DNA of 34,882 bases from Chthoniobacterales bacterium (GTDB lineage: Bacteria > Verrucomicrobiota > Verrucomicrobiia > Chthoniobacterales > JACTMZ01), in the NCBI GenBank assembly GCA_017853515.1, contig JAFMJK010000003.1:1-34882 (forward strand). Reading direction: 5' to 3'. Below the pieces are notes generated by a model, which searched no databases, was not told the origin of the DNA, and was given only the letters and a program-made list of their open reading frames with translations. The position numbers and the translations under genes are program-made. This document shows positions 25,467-34,882 of this stretch, piece after piece (within the stretch, counting starts at the first letter, position 1; every line of letters starts with the position of its first letter).

Positions 25467-26570
25467 ATGACGACGGAGACTCTCGATCCGCAGATCGCCG
25501 CCCGTCAGCGACGCAAGAGGTTGATCGTCACGGTCATCGTGGCCAGTATTGCCGTGCACTTCATCGGCGCGATTGGAGCCGGTATCTGGATCGTCGCGCG
25601 CTATTTTCTCCCGCCGGCCGCCACGTTCGAAGTGAAGAAGGAAATCCGCATCGCCGCCGAGGAGCGCGAGCACCGCATGAACATGGCGGAGTTCGACGCG
25701 GCGCAGCCCAAGCCGACTTTCACCGACAAGATGTCTTCGGCGCGGCCGACGGAGTTCGCGCTGCCCGACTTGCCGCTCCTGCCGGTGGACACGGCGACTA
25801 CGCTCGATCCGAGCGACATCGTGTCCGATCAACTCTCCGCCCTCGCCGGCGCAGGCGCCGGCGCGGGAACCGGATCCGGCGGCGGGGGGAAGAGTGGCTC
25901 GGCGGTCAGTTTCTTCGGTATTTCCGACATGGCCACGCGCGTCATTATCGTCGTCGATGTTTCCAACACGATGTTCGACCGCCAGCCCGGCAAGTTCCAC
26001 GCGGTCAAGACGGAGGTGGCCAAGCTCATCCAGGGCCTGGGGATCAACACCCTTTTCAATGTCATCATCTACGAGGGCGGATCGGTCGCCATGTTCCCCG
26101 AACCGCAGCCGGCTTCGGATGGCAACAAAGCCAAGGCGGCCGCTTGGGTGGAAAGTGTCGATGGAGGCAGCGACAAGTCGGGCGCGTCCTACAAGAGCAA
26201 ATACAGCCAGATGGGCACCGGCCTTTACGAAGGCGGAGGCACGCGCACCGATACCGCGCTGAAGCAGGCGCTGTCCATGCGGCCGAGCACGGTTTTTCTC
26301 ATCACCGACGGCGAGATGAGCCGGATGGGTGGCGGCGCGCCCGCCGAAGAGGAAGACCGCAAGAAGGATGACGGTGCGAGCTCCGATATCACCGAGGCCG
26401 AGTTGCTCCGCATGATCAAAGACCTGCAGGGCAAAATGGAGCAGCCCGCGAGGATCCACGTGGTTCATTTTCTGACCAAAGCCGCGCGCGACGAGGAGGA
26501 AAAAGTGTTGCGCTCGGTGGCGCGGCGCAACGACGGCCGCTTCCAACAGGTCAAAGCCGAGGATTACTGA
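25467..26570 (+). CDS. Single-TM protein with Gly/Ala linker and C-terminal VWA-like domain
   Basis: N-terminal TM RLIVTVIVASIAVHFIGAIGAGIWIVARYF; linker AGAGAGAGTGSGGGGKSGSAVSFFGI; MIDAS-like DVSNT, GGGTRTDTAL, FLITDGEMS. Confidence 0.85.
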   Translation: MTTETLDPQIAARQRRKRLIVTVIVASIAVHFIGAIGAGIWIVARYFLPPAATFEVKKEIRIAAEEREHRMNMAEFDAAQPKPTFTDKMSSARPTEFALPDLPLLPVDTATTLDPSDIVSDQLSALAGAGAGAGTGSGGGGKSGSAVSFFGISDMATRVIIVVDVSNTMFDRQPGKFHAVKTEVAKLIQGLGINTLFNVIIYEGGSVAMFPEPQPASDGNKAKAAAWVESVDGGSDKSGASYKSKYSQMGTGLYEGGGTRTDTALKQALSMRPSTVFLITDGEMSRMGGGAPAEEEDRKKDDGASSDITEAELLRMIKDLQGKMEQPARIHVVHFLTKAARDEEEKVLRSVARRNDGRFQQVKAEDY

Positions 26571-26577
26571 TTCGGCT

Positions 26578-26600
26578 CCACTTCATGCTGGCCGAAGTGG
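26578..26600. promoter_or_regulatory. Hairpin between the VWA gene and the zinc-ribbon gene
   Basis: CCACTTC-ATGCTGGCC-GAAGTGG perfect 7-bp arms, 9-nt loop. Confidence 0.45.
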
Positions 26601-26624
26601 CGGTCGCCGTTTAGAAGGAAATGA

Positions 26625-27347
26625 ATGGTGGAAATCCTGGAGAAACTTCTCCTCCTGCAGGAGCGCGATCAGAAGCTGCAGGCTTTTCACCATGAGATCA
26701 ACGGCGTGCCGGGTGAGAAAGCCGCGTTGCAGAGGGAGCTCGATGCCGCCCAGCGCACGCTGGAGAACGACAAAGCCCGCGCCACCCAGATCGAAATCGA
26801 GCGCAAGCGGCTCGAGGTCGAGGCCGATGCCAAGCGTGCGCAGATCGCCAAATACCAGACGCAGCAACTCGAGACGCGCAAGAACGAGGAGTATTCCGCG
26901 CTGAAGCACGAGATCGAGCGCGCGCAGTCGGACATCACATCGATCGAAGACCGCGAACTCGAACTGATGCAGGAATTCGAAGATCTCAAGCCGGTCATTG
27001 CCGCGGCCGACGCGAAATACACCGCCGAAAAAAACCGCGTCGCCGCGCTGGTCAAAACGGCCGACGAAAAAGTCGGCGTGCTGCAGGGCCGGGCAGCCGA
27101 ATTGCAAGTCGAGCGCGAGGCGGTTGCCGCGGAAGTCAAAGCGGCCGACGAGGATCTTTTCGAGCTCTACGAGAAATTGTTCCGCTCCAAAACCGGGCGT
27201 GCCGTCGTTCCGCTCGAAGGCAACCACTGCTCGGGGTGCCACATGACCGTCACCCCCGCCACGCTGCGCGATGCCAAAGTCGGCGCTAGCGTCGTCTCCT
27301 GCGAGCAGTGCGGACGGATTATCTACAACCTGCCGGAGTACGCGTAG
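26625..27347 (+). CDS. Coiled-coil protein with C-terminal C4 zinc ribbon (CT398/CdsZ-like)
   Basis: Long heptad-rich helices followed by CSGCHMTVTPATLRDAKVGASVVSCEQCGRIIYN. Confidence 0.88.
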   Translation: MVEILEKLLLLQERDQKLQAFHHEINGVPGEKAALQRELDAAQRTLENDKARATQIEIERKRLEVEADAKRAQIAKYQTQQLETRKNEEYSALKHEIERAQSDITSIEDRELELMQEFEDLKPVIAAADAKYTAEKNRVAALVKTADEKVGVLQGRAAELQVEREAVAAEVKAADEDLFELYEKLFRSKTGRAVVPLEGNHCSGCHMTVTPATLRDAKVGASVVSCEQCGRIIYNLPEYA

Positions 27348-27350
27348 AAA

Positions 27351-29243
27351 TTAGTGCCCGTTGGCGCCGTTGCCGTTGGTTCCGGCGCCGCGCGGCTCGA
27401 ACTCATCGCGGAATTTTCCGACAAAGCTCTGCGTCGGCCACGCGCAGGCTTCCCCGAAAGCGCAGACCGTTCGGCCGGCGATGTTGTCCGCGATACCGAC
27501 GAGTTGCTTGGCGTCGGTCGTCTTGATGTCGCCGTGGAGCATGCGCGTGGTGACCTTGGACATCCACAGGCTGCCCTCGCGGCAAGGCGTGCACTGCCCG
27601 CAGCTCTCGTGAGCGTAAAAGTCGTTGATGTTGTTGAGCACCCAGAGCATGTCGCGCGAATCGTCGAGGATCATGACGCCCGCGCTGCCGATCATGGAGC
27701 CGGCGGCGGCCAATGAGTTCGCATCCATGACCAGATCCATGAGGTCGACCTCGACCGTGGTTTCGGCGCCATCGGGACCTTTGCGCTTCATTTTGAATTT
27801 CTCCCCGGCCTTGAGCACTTTGGCCGAGCTGCCGCCGGGAATGATGGCCTTGAGTTTCCGTCCGGGCTTCATTCCCCCGCACAGTTCGATGAGCTGGCCG
27901 ACGGTGACTTGGCCGCATCCGAGTTCGTAAAATCCCGGGTTCCGCACATCGCCGCTGACGCCCAAGGTGCGCGTGCCGCCGTCGCCCGGCGACCCGAGTT
28001 TGGCGAATTCCGCGCTGCCCATCGCGATGATGTGCTTCACGTGGCAGAGGGTTTCGACGTTGTTGACGATGGTCGGGCAGTTGTAGAGACCGAAGACCGC
28101 GGGGAAGAAAGGCGGTTTGATGCGCGGGTAGGGGCGCTTGCCCTCGAGCGATTCGAGGAGGCTTGTCTCCTCGCCGCAAATGTAGGCGCCGGCTCCCTGG
28201 TGGACATAAATGTCGCAGTCGAATCCGGAGCCGAGGACGTTCTTGCCGATGAAGCCGCGCTCGCGGGCCTCGGCGATGGCTTTGGTCACGATGCGCGCCG
28301 CTTCGGGGAACTCGCAGCGGATGTAGATGTAGCTGAGGTGCACATTGAGCGCCCAGGCGGCGATCATCATGCCCTCGAGCAACTGGTGCGGATCCTCGTG
28401 CAGGATGTAGCGGTCTTTGAAAGTGCCCGGCTCGGACTCGTCGCCGTTGACCACGAGATAGTGGGGCTTGCCGTCCTCGCGTTTGATGAAGCTCCACTTC
28501 ACGCCGCACGGGAATCCAGCGCCGCCGCGCCCCCGCAGGCCCGAGGCCTTCACCTCGTTGACGATTTCGTCCGGCTTCATGCCCAGCGCTTTCTTCAAGG
28601 ACTCGTAGCCGCCGTTCCGGAGGTAACAATCGATCGAAGCGTCATAGTCTTCCCGCCCGACATGGCGCAGGACCAAGCGCCGCTCCGCGGGATGCGGCGC
28701 GCGGATCGTCTTGCGGTAGCCGGTCTCTCGTCCGAGCAACGAGGCGGCGTCTTCGGGAGCGATGCGTTCGTGCAGATCGTCGCCGACCATGGCGACCGGT
28801 GCGCTGCCGCAGCTGGCCAGGCACTCGACAAATTCGATGGTGCAGCTGCCGTCCGGTGCGGTCACCTCGTGCGCATGATCGTCATGGTCGGTGTCGCAAC
28901 CCGCCGCGCGGCAGAGATTCTTGTGCAGGTCGTAGGATCCGGCCATGGCGCATGAGAGAGTGCGGCAAACGCGGATGATTTTCCTCCCCGGCGCCGTCTG
29001 GCGGAACCACGGGTAAAACGTGACCAGTTCGAGAATATTGATCGGCTCGAGTTCGAGACGGCGCGCGATCCAGTCGACCCCGCTGTCGTCGATCCAGCCG
29101 AAGTGATTCTGCCAGAGGTGGAGAAGGGGGAGGGACGCGCTCCGCTTCGAGACGGGGTAGTGGGTGACGGCCTCGTCAACGGCGGCCAGAAGGCCCTGCG
29201 GGATATTGTCGGCTTGGCGGGACGTGGCGGTCATGAACGGCAA
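27351..29243 (-). CDS. nuoEF: NADH-quinone oxidoreductase NuoE-NuoF fusion protein
   Basis: 630-aa single ORF: N-terminal NuoE with CRTLSC...CLASC [2Fe-2S] ligands; C-terminal NuoF with [43 protein letters not shown]. Confidence 0.93.
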   Translation of the reverse strand: MPFMTATSRQADNIPQGLLAAVDEAVTHYPVSKRSASLPLLHLWQNHFGWIDDSGVDWIARRLELEPINILELVTFYPWFRQTAPGRKIIRVCRTLSCAMAGSYDLHKNLCRAAGCDTDHDDHAHEVTAPDGSCTIEFVECLASCGSAPVAMVGDDLHERIAPEDAASLLGRETGYRKTIRAPHPAERRLVLRHVGREDYDASIDCYLRNGGYESLKKALGMKPDEIVNEVKASGLRGRGGAGFPCGVKWSFIKREDGKPHYLVVNGDESEPGTFKDRYILHEDPHQLLEGMMIAAWALNVHLSYIYIRCEFPEAARIVTKAIAEARERGFIGKNVLGSGFDCDIYVHQGAGAYICGEETSLLESLEGKRPYPRIKPPFFPAVFGLYNCPTIVNNVETLCHVKHIIAMGSAEFAKLGSPGDGGTRTLGVSGDVRNPGFYELGCGQVTVGQLIELCGGMKPGRKLKAIIPGGSSAKVLKAGEKFKMKRKGPDGAETTVEVDLMDLVMDANSLAAAGSMIGSAGVMILDDSRDMLWVLNNINDFYAHESCGQCTPCREGSLWMSKVTTRMLHGDIKTTDAKQLVGIADNIAGRTVCAFGEACAWPTQSFVGKFRDEFEPRGAGTNGNGANGH

Positions 29244-29358
29244 TTAGTCCTTCAAGGATACGTCCGCTTCAAGAAAAACGATGCTTCGGGCGCCCCGCGG
29301 CGCTTGCCAGCCTGCGGGGAGCCTGCGAAAATGGAAGCCAATCAAAGAAAGGCCATTC

Positions 29359-29658
29359 ATGAGCGAAAAAACATCCCAAGAAGCGAATCACAAATTCCAA
29401 AGCAGCAAGACTCACGCGGCCGAAGCGGCGCGCGAATTGCGCGAGGCGGCGGCGGCCAAAGCCCACGATTTGCGGGAAACTCTGACCGAGCGTGCGGGTG
29501 AATACCGCGAACGGGCCAACCGCGTTTGGTCGGACACATCCGTGCGCGCACGCGGTCTTCAGGACGACGGCGAGGACTACATCCGCGAGAACCCTCTGCA
29601 GGCCGTCGGCATTGCCCTGGCCGCGGGATTCGTTCTCGGCCTGATCCTGCGCCGTTGA
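29359..29658 (+). CDS. DUF883 (ElaB/YqjD)-like membrane-anchored protein
   Basis: MSEKTSQEANHKF...VRARGLQDDGEDYIRENPLQAVGIALAAGFVLGLILRR; YIRENPxxAVGIAxxxGFxxG signature. Confidence 0.88.
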   Translation: MSEKTSQEANHKFQSSKTHAAEAARELREAAAAKAHDLRETLTERAGEYRERANRVWSDTSVRARGLQDDGEDYIRENPLQAVGIALAAGFVLGLILRR

Positions 29659-29669
29659 CCGGACGCCAA

Positions 29670-30074
29670 ATGCAATCGTCACCCGGCGCGGATCAACCGG
29701 CGTCGCCGGAGCCGCCAGGGCTTTCCGCTGCGGCTTCCGACTTCTCCGCTTCGGCCATCCGTTTTTCCCGCGCGCTGACCGGACTTCTCGGTCTGGAATT
29801 GCGCGAGTCGGGATGGCACGCGCTCGTGCTCACCGCTCTCGGGATCGCCCTGCTGCTCGCCTTGGTTTTCGGCTACATTTTTCTCCTGCTGGCCGCGGGA
29901 CTCGCGGTGGTCAAAGTATTCGGTGCGGGCCTGATGTCCACCTTGCTCGGCTTGGGATTGTTCCATGTGCTCGTTGCCGTGGCGCTGGTGCTCGTGCTGC
30001 GCGTGCGGATCAGACGTCCGATCTTCCCCGGGACGCGCGAGGCGGTGCGGCGCGAAGCGGAACGCCTGTCATGA
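29670..30074 (+). CDS. YqjE-like (phage holin superfamily-like) two-TM membrane protein
   Basis: 134 aa, two hydrophobic helices LVLTALGIALLLALVFGYIFLLLAAGLAVV; immediately after the DUF883 gene. Confidence 0.7.
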   Translation: MQSSPGADQPASPEPPGLSAAASDFSASAIRFSRALTGLLGLELRESGWHALVLTALGIALLLALVFGYIFLLLAAGLAVVKVFGAGLMSTLLGLGLFHVLVAVALVLVLRVRIRRPIFPGTREAVRREAERLS

Positions 30075-30403
30075 ACCGGGAAGATTATCTGCGCGAGTTG
30101 GACTCCGCCGGGCGCGAACTCAGGCGCAGCGGCGCGGATCTCGTTTCCGCGGCCAATCCCATCAACCAGCTTCGCCACGGCGTGGCCCACGAGTGGAAAT
30201 GGTGGTTGCCGGGTGCTTCGGTCGCGGGGTTCGCTTTGGCGCGCTTCCTCCGGCGTCCCGCGCGTCAAGCGAAGACGGCCGGGCGCGATGCCGCGCAGAC
30301 GGGCGCCGCTTTTTGGATTCCGCTGCTGGTCAAACTCCTGCCGGCTGCCTTGGCGCAACTGGCTCCTCTTCTTTTGAGTTTGCGCTCGGGGCGAAAGCCG
30401 TAG
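30071..30403 (+). CDS. Small membrane protein of unknown function (third gene of a YqjD/YqjE-like set)
   Basis: 110 aa MNREDYLRELDSAGRELRRSGADLVSAANPINQLRHG...; ATGA overlap with the preceding gene. Confidence 0.65.
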   Translation: MNREDYLRELDSAGRELRRSGADLVSAANPINQLRHGVAHEWKWWLPGASVAGFALARFLRRPARQAKTAGRDAAQTGAAFWIPLLVKLLPAALAQLAPLLLSLRSGRKP

Positions 30404-30422
30404 AAACCTTCGCGCCAACGCT

Positions 30423-31553
30423 GTGTCTGCCGCCCCGGAACAAAGCATCGTCGAAGTCGTCGAGGAGAACCCGCCTGCCGTCCATGTGCTGCACCATGTG
30501 GACCAATACTTGGCCATCGGCAAGGAGTCCGGCGCATCGGACATCCATCTGAGCGTCAACCTGCGGCCGACGTGGCGCCGCTTCGGGACGCTCGAGCCGA
30601 TCTGGTTGCAGGCGGACAAATTGACCGCGGCCGATACCGAGCGCCTGGCCATGAGTTTTCTCGATGAAGCCCAGAAAAAGCTGCTCGAGGAGCGGGGCGA
30701 TGTGGACTTTGCCTATACCAACGAAAACGGACGCTACCGCACGAGCGTGGTGCGGCACCGTTTGGGTTACGACCTCGTTTTCCGGATCATCCAGGCAAGC
30801 GTGCGTTCCATGGACGAACTTGGACTGCCGCCGCAACTCAAGCTTCTCACCCAATTTCAGAACGGGTTGGTTCTGGTCACGGGTTCGGTCGGCAGCGGCA
30901 AGAGCACGACGCTTGCCGCGCTGGTCGAGGAGGTGAACCGCACGCGCCACGAACACATCATCACGCTGGAGGATCCGATCGAATACCTTTTCACCCCGCA
31001 GGGCTGCCAGGTGAACCAGCGCGAAGTGCACACCCATACCGAATCGTTCGGCGCCGCGCTGCGCGGTGCTTTGCGCGAGGATCCGGATGTCATCATGGTC
31101 GGCGAAATGCGCGATCTGGAGACCATCTCGCTGGCCATCACGGCCTCGGAGACCGGCCACTTGGTGCTCGGCACCCTGCACACCGGCAATGCGGCACGAA
31201 CGCTTGACCGCTTGCTCGACGTCTTCCCGGTCGACCAGCGCGAACAGATCCGCACCATGGTCAGCGAGTCGTTGCGCGGGATCATTTCCCAGCAACTCGT
31301 GCCGCGCGCCGACGGAGCGGGCCGGGCGCTGGCCATCGAAATTCTCATGAACACCCCGGCGGTGGCCAACGTCATCCGTGAATCGAAAACGTTCATGCTT
31401 CCCGGGATCATCCAGACGGGCAAAAAGCTGGGCATGAAGCTGATGGATGATTCATTGGCCGACCTCTACCGTGCGGGACTCATCTCCGCCGACGAAGCGG
31501 TGTCGCGCGCCGAGCAGAAGCCGGCCATGAAGCAAATCTGCGGCGTCATCTGA
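30423..31553 (+). CDS. PilT-family type IV pilus retraction ATPase (first copy)
   Basis: 376 aa; Walker [51 protein letters not shown] start. Confidence 0.93.
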   Translation: MSAAPEQSIVEVVEENPPAVHVLHHVDQYLAIGKESGASDIHLSVNLRPTWRRFGTLEPIWLQADKLTAADTERLAMSFLDEAQKKLLEERGDVDFAYTNENGRYRTSVVRHRLGYDLVFRIIQASVRSMDELGLPPQLKLLTQFQNGLVLVTGSVGSGKSTTLAALVEEVNRTRHEHIITLEDPIEYLFTPQGCQVNQREVHTHTESFGAALRGALREDPDVIMVGEMRDLETISLAITASETGHLVLGTLHTGNAARTLDRLLDVFPVDQREQIRTMVSESLRGIISQQLVPRADGAGRALAIEILMNTPAVANVIRESKTFMLPGIIQTGKKLGMKLMDDSLADLYRAGLISADEAVSRAEQKPAMKQICGVI

Positions 31554-31558
31554 CTTTT

Positions 31559-32659
31559 ATGGCCCACCGTATCGACCAACTTTTCGAAGTGCTGATCAAC
31601 GCGGGCGCTTCCGATCTGCATTTGGCCGAAGGCCAACCGCCGAAGATCCGCCGTCATGGCGACGTCATTCCAATCCGCGACGAGGTGCTCACCGCGGACG
31701 AAATGAACTACATGCTCAGCGAGATCTGCACGCCGAAGAACTGGGAGCGGTTCCAGAACAAAGGCGACCTCGACTTCGCCTACGAGATGAACGAGGACAG
31801 CCGGTTCCGCTGCAATTATTTCAAGCAGGTGCACGGCTTGGGCGCCGTCTTCCGGTTGATCCCGACGCGCATCGCCACGATCGACGAATTGGGCCTTCCT
31901 CCGGTCATCAAGGAGTTCGGTCACCTCCGCGGGGGCCTTGTCCTCGTCACCGGCCCGACCGGATCCGGCAAGAGCACGACCCTGGCCGCGCTCATGGACT
32001 ACATCAACACCAACTTCGCCCGCCACATCGTCACGGTGGAGGAGCCGATCGAGTTCGTGCACTCGAACAAGAGCAGCATCATCACGCAGCGCGAGGTTCC
32101 CGAACACTCGGCGAATTTTCCGGCGGGACTGAAGGCGGCGCTGCGCGAGGATTCCGATATCGTCCTCGTCGGCGAGATGCGCGACTTGGAGACAATATCG
32201 CTGGCTTTGACCGCTGCGGAAACGGGCCTGCTTGTTTTCGGAACGTTGCACACCAACAACGCGCGCAAGACGGTCGACCGCATGATCGATGTCTTTCCCT
32301 CGGACCAGCAGGCGCAGGTCCGCACCATGCTCGCGTCTTCGCTGCGGGGTGTGGTCGCGCAGTTGCTGCTCAAGCGGCACGACGGCGGCGGGCGCATTGC
32401 CGTGAACGAAATTCTCGTCGTCAACAGCGCGGTCGGGGCCATCATTCGCGAGGGGGCCACGCAGAAGTTGCAGGACGCCATCGTGGGCGGCAAGGCGCAG
32501 GGCATGCAATTCATGGACGATGCCATCTGGGCCCAACTCCAGCAGGGACACGTTTCACCGCACGAGGCCTTCATGAAGGCGATCGACAAGAGCCGCTTCA
32601 AAGCATTTCTCCCGGAGGAGGAGGCCCAGCTGGCCAACTCGGCCGGTGGCGCCGCGTAG
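31559..32659 (+). CDS. pilT: PilT/PilU-family type IV pilus retraction ATPase (second copy)
   Basis: 366 aa; [20 protein letters not shown]; Walker [60 protein letters not shown]. Confidence 0.94.
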   Translation: MAHRIDQLFEVLINAGASDLHLAEGQPPKIRRHGDVIPIRDEVLTADEMNYMLSEICTPKNWERFQNKGDLDFAYEMNEDSRFRCNYFKQVHGLGAVFRLIPTRIATIDELGLPPVIKEFGHLRGGLVLVTGPTGSGKSTTLAALMDYINTNFARHIVTVEEPIEFVHSNKSSIITQREVPEHSANFPAGLKAALREDSDIVLVGEMRDLETISLALTAAETGLLVFGTLHTNNARKTVDRMIDVFPSDQQAQVRTMLASSLRGVVAQLLLKRHDGGGRIAVNEILVVNSAVGAIIREGATQKLQDAIVGGKAQGMQFMDDAIWAQLQQGHVSPHEAFMKAIDKSRFKAFLPEEEAQLANSAGGAA

Positions 32660-32747
32660 GAAGCGCCTCTTTCGCCCCTTGCCGGGGAAGGCCGGGCCCG
32701 ATATTTGTTTGCCTCCGCGAGGGCCACGCCCGGCGCCACTATCTCCC

Positions 32748-34882
32748 ATGAAGCCGACCGTATCCCCCGAAGAATTGGCCGCCTTTCTCGAGGCCCGGCA
32801 CGGCGATCCTTTCCAGACGCTCGGGATGCGTCGGGCGGGCAATTTCATCGCGGTGCGCACGTTCCGCCCGGATTGCGCCGCGGTGAGCGTGGTCGATGCC
32901 GGAGACCGCACGAAGGTTTTTGCCGCTGCAAAAATTCATCCCGACGGATTTTTCGAGGCGGTGCTGCCCAAGGGCGAAAAGGAGTTTCCGTATCTGCTGC
33001 GCTTGAAGAGCCACGCGGGCGAAGAGTGGGAAGAGCGCGATCCGTATTCCTTCGGGCGGGTTCTCGGCGAAACCGACGTGCACCTTTACGCCGAGGGCAA
33101 CCACTGGGACATTTACCGCAAGCTTGGCGCGCATCTTTGCACGGTCGAAGGCGTGGCCGGAGTGAGTTTCAGCGTCTGGGCCCCGAACGCGCAGCGCGTC
33201 AGCGTGGCCGGTGATTTCAACAATTGGGACGGCCGCGTGCACGTCATGCGCAAGCTCCTCGGCAGCGGCATCTGGGAAATTTTCATCCCCGGAGTCAGGG
33301 AGGGAGCGCACTACAAGTTCGAGATCAAAGGACAACACGGCAACGTTTTTCTCAAGAGTGATCCGTTCGCCTTCTACGGTCAGCACGGACTGCAAACCGC
33401 ATCGATCGTCTACGATCTCGACCGCTTCAAGTGGTCCGACCAGGGTTGGATGGACTATCGCGCCAAACAGGAGTGGCACCGCAAGCCGCTCAGCATCTAC
33501 GAAGTCCATCTCGGTTCATGGCAACGCATGGCCGACGATCACAACCGGCCGCTCAGTTACGTCGAACTCTCCCAGCGCCTTATCCCTTACTGCCTCGAGA
33601 TGGGATTCACCCACATCGAACTCATGCCCGTGGCCGAGCATCCGTTCGACGGTTCATGGGGCTACCAGGTTGCCGGCTACTACGCGCCGACCAGTCGCTT
33701 CGGTAATCCCGACGAGTTCCGCCATTTCGTCGACAACTGCCACAAAGCCGGCATCGGCGTGATCCTCGACTGGGTGCCGGCGCACTTTCCGAAGGATGCG
33801 CACGGGTTGGCGGAATTCGACGGCACTCATCTCTACGAGCACTCCGACCCGCGCCAAGGCGAACACCGCGACTGGGGCACTTACATTTTCAACTATGGAC
33901 GCAACGAGGTTCGGAATTTCCTCATTGCCAACGCGCTCTTCTGGTTCGAGCAATACCACATCGACGGGATGCGGGTGGACGCCGTGGCTTCCATGCTTTA
34001 CCTGGATTACTCGCGCGAGGGAGGACAATGGGTTCCGAATTGCTACGGTGGACGGGAAAATCTCGAGGCGATTTACTTTCTCAAGCGTTTCAACGAGGTG
34101 AGCTACGAGCGCTTCCCGGGGATCATCACCATCGCGGAGGAATCAACGGCTTGGCCCGGTGTCTCGCGTCCCACCTATCTCGGAGGACTCGGGTTCGGTT
34201 TCAAATGGAACATGGGGTGGATGCACGACTTCCTCCACTACATGAGCCTCGACCCGATCTATCGGCGTTACCATCAGGGCAGTATCACTTTCTCACTGCT
34301 TTACGCGTTCCACGAGCATTTCGTTCTTGTGCTCAGTCACGACGAAGTTGTTCACGGCAAGGGCGCGCTGCTCGGAAAGATGCCCGGCGACATGTGGCAG
34401 AAGTTCGCCAACCTCCGCATGCTCTACGGCCTCATGTGGGCGCACCCCGGGAAAAAACTTCTGTTCCAGGGCGGCGAGTTCGGCCAGTGGGAAGAGTGGC
34501 GCTACAACCAGAGCCTCGACTGGCACCTCACGCAATTCCCGCTGCACGCCGGCCTTTCCCGTTTGGTGCAGCACCTCAACCACATCTACAAAAATTATCC
34601 GGCTTTCTACGAACTGGATGACACCCACGACGGCTTCGAGTGGATCGACTTCCACGATTCGGACAACAGTGTGGTGGCCTTCATGCGCAAGTCGCGCGAC
34701 GGGCAGACCGTCGTTTTTGTCATGAACGGAACCCCGGTCGTGCGCGGCGGTTACCGTCTGGGCGTGCCGAAACCGGGCCATTACAAAGAGATTCTCAATA
34801 CGGACGCCGAAGTTTATGGGGGAAGCAATGTGGGCAACATGGGCGGCGTGGGATCAGAGGCGATACCCTGGCAGGGACGCGA
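32748..34882 (+). CDS. glgB: 1,4-alpha-glucan branching enzyme GlgB, 3' end beyond the window
   Basis: Translated from ATG at 32748: [31 protein letters not shown]...; [69 protein letters not shown]; no stop before the window end. Confidence 0.96.
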   Translation, partial: MKPTVSPEELAAFLEARHGDPFQTLGMRRAGNFIAVRTFRPDCAAVSVVDAGDRTKVFAAAKIHPDGFFEAVLPKGEKEFPYLLRLKSHAGEEWEERDPYSFGRVLGETDVHLYAEGNHWDIYRKLGAHLCTVEGVAGVSFSVWAPNAQRVSVAGDFNNWDGRVHVMRKLLGSGIWEIFIPGVREGAHYKFEIKGQHGNVFLKSDPFAFYGQHGLQTASIVYDLDRFKWSDQGWMDYRAKQEWHRKPLSIYEVHLGSWQRMADDHNRPLSYVELSQRLIPYCLEMGFTHIELMPVAEHPFDGSWGYQVAGYYAPTSRFGNPDEFRHFVDNCHKAGIGVILDWVPAHFPKDAHGLAEFDGTHLYEHSDPRQGEHRDWGTYIFNYGRNEVRNFLIANALFWFEQYHIDGMRVDAVASMLYLDYSREGGQWVPNCYGGRENLEAIYFLKRFNEVSYERFPGIITIAEESTAWPGVSRPTYLGGLGFGFKWNMGWMHDFLHYMSLDPIYRRYHQGSITFSLLYAFHEHFVLVLSHDEVVHGKGALLGKMPGDMWQKFANLRMLYGLMWAHPGKKLLFQGGEFGQWEEWRYNQSLDWHLTQFPLHAGLSRLVQHLNHIYKNYPAFYELDDTHDGFEWIDFHDSDNSVVAFMRKSRDGQTVVFVMNGTPVVRGGYRLGVPKPGHYKEILNTDAEVYGGSNVGNMGGVGSEAIPWQGR

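Noticed and set aside
20062-26570. Zorya-type anti-phage defence (ZorA/ZorB motor)
   Set aside because: There is an ExbB-like channel, but no OmpA-like ZorB and no helicase or nuclease genes; the operon carries two ExbD proteins and a VWA protein instead.
1-34882. CRISPR arrays, tRNA/rRNA genes, transposases, prophage
   Set aside because: No regularly spaced direct repeats, no recognisable RNA genes and no transposase or phage structural proteins were seen by reading; a tRNAscan-SE/Infernal run would be needed to exclude small RNAs fully.

Overview
A gene-dense, GC-rich chromosomal window. Gene content and order suggest a Gram-negative, Verrucomicrobiota-like genome, but that assignment is inference. 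No rRNA, tRNA, CRISPR array, transposase or phage module was recognised. From left to right: (1) a branched-chain amino-acid/amide ABC transporter operon (livFGMH) on the minus strand, with two tandem lipoprotein substrate-binding proteins and a small lipoprotein; (2) rlmN; (3) a minus-strand heavy-metal RND efflux operon bracketed by two small His-rich exported proteins; (4) a stand-alone nuoD; (5) a minus-strand cluster luxE-like / membrane H+-pyrophosphatase / luxC-like / infA; (6) a plus-strand coupled operon of a TPR protein, an unknown exported protein, ExbB, ExbD, ExbD and a membrane-anchored VWA protein; (7) a zinc-ribbon coiled-coil protein; (8) a single-ORF NuoE-NuoF fusion; (9) a DUF883-like/YqjE-like/small membrane protein trio followed by two PilT-type ATPases; (10) glgB, cut off by the window edge. 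The two strongest candidates for undescribed biology are the LuxE-PPase-LuxC cluster, where the pyrophosphatase could harvest or remove the PPi made by acyl-AMP formation, and the ExbB/ExbD/ExbD operon that ends in a VWA protein where a TonB-like partner would be expected.
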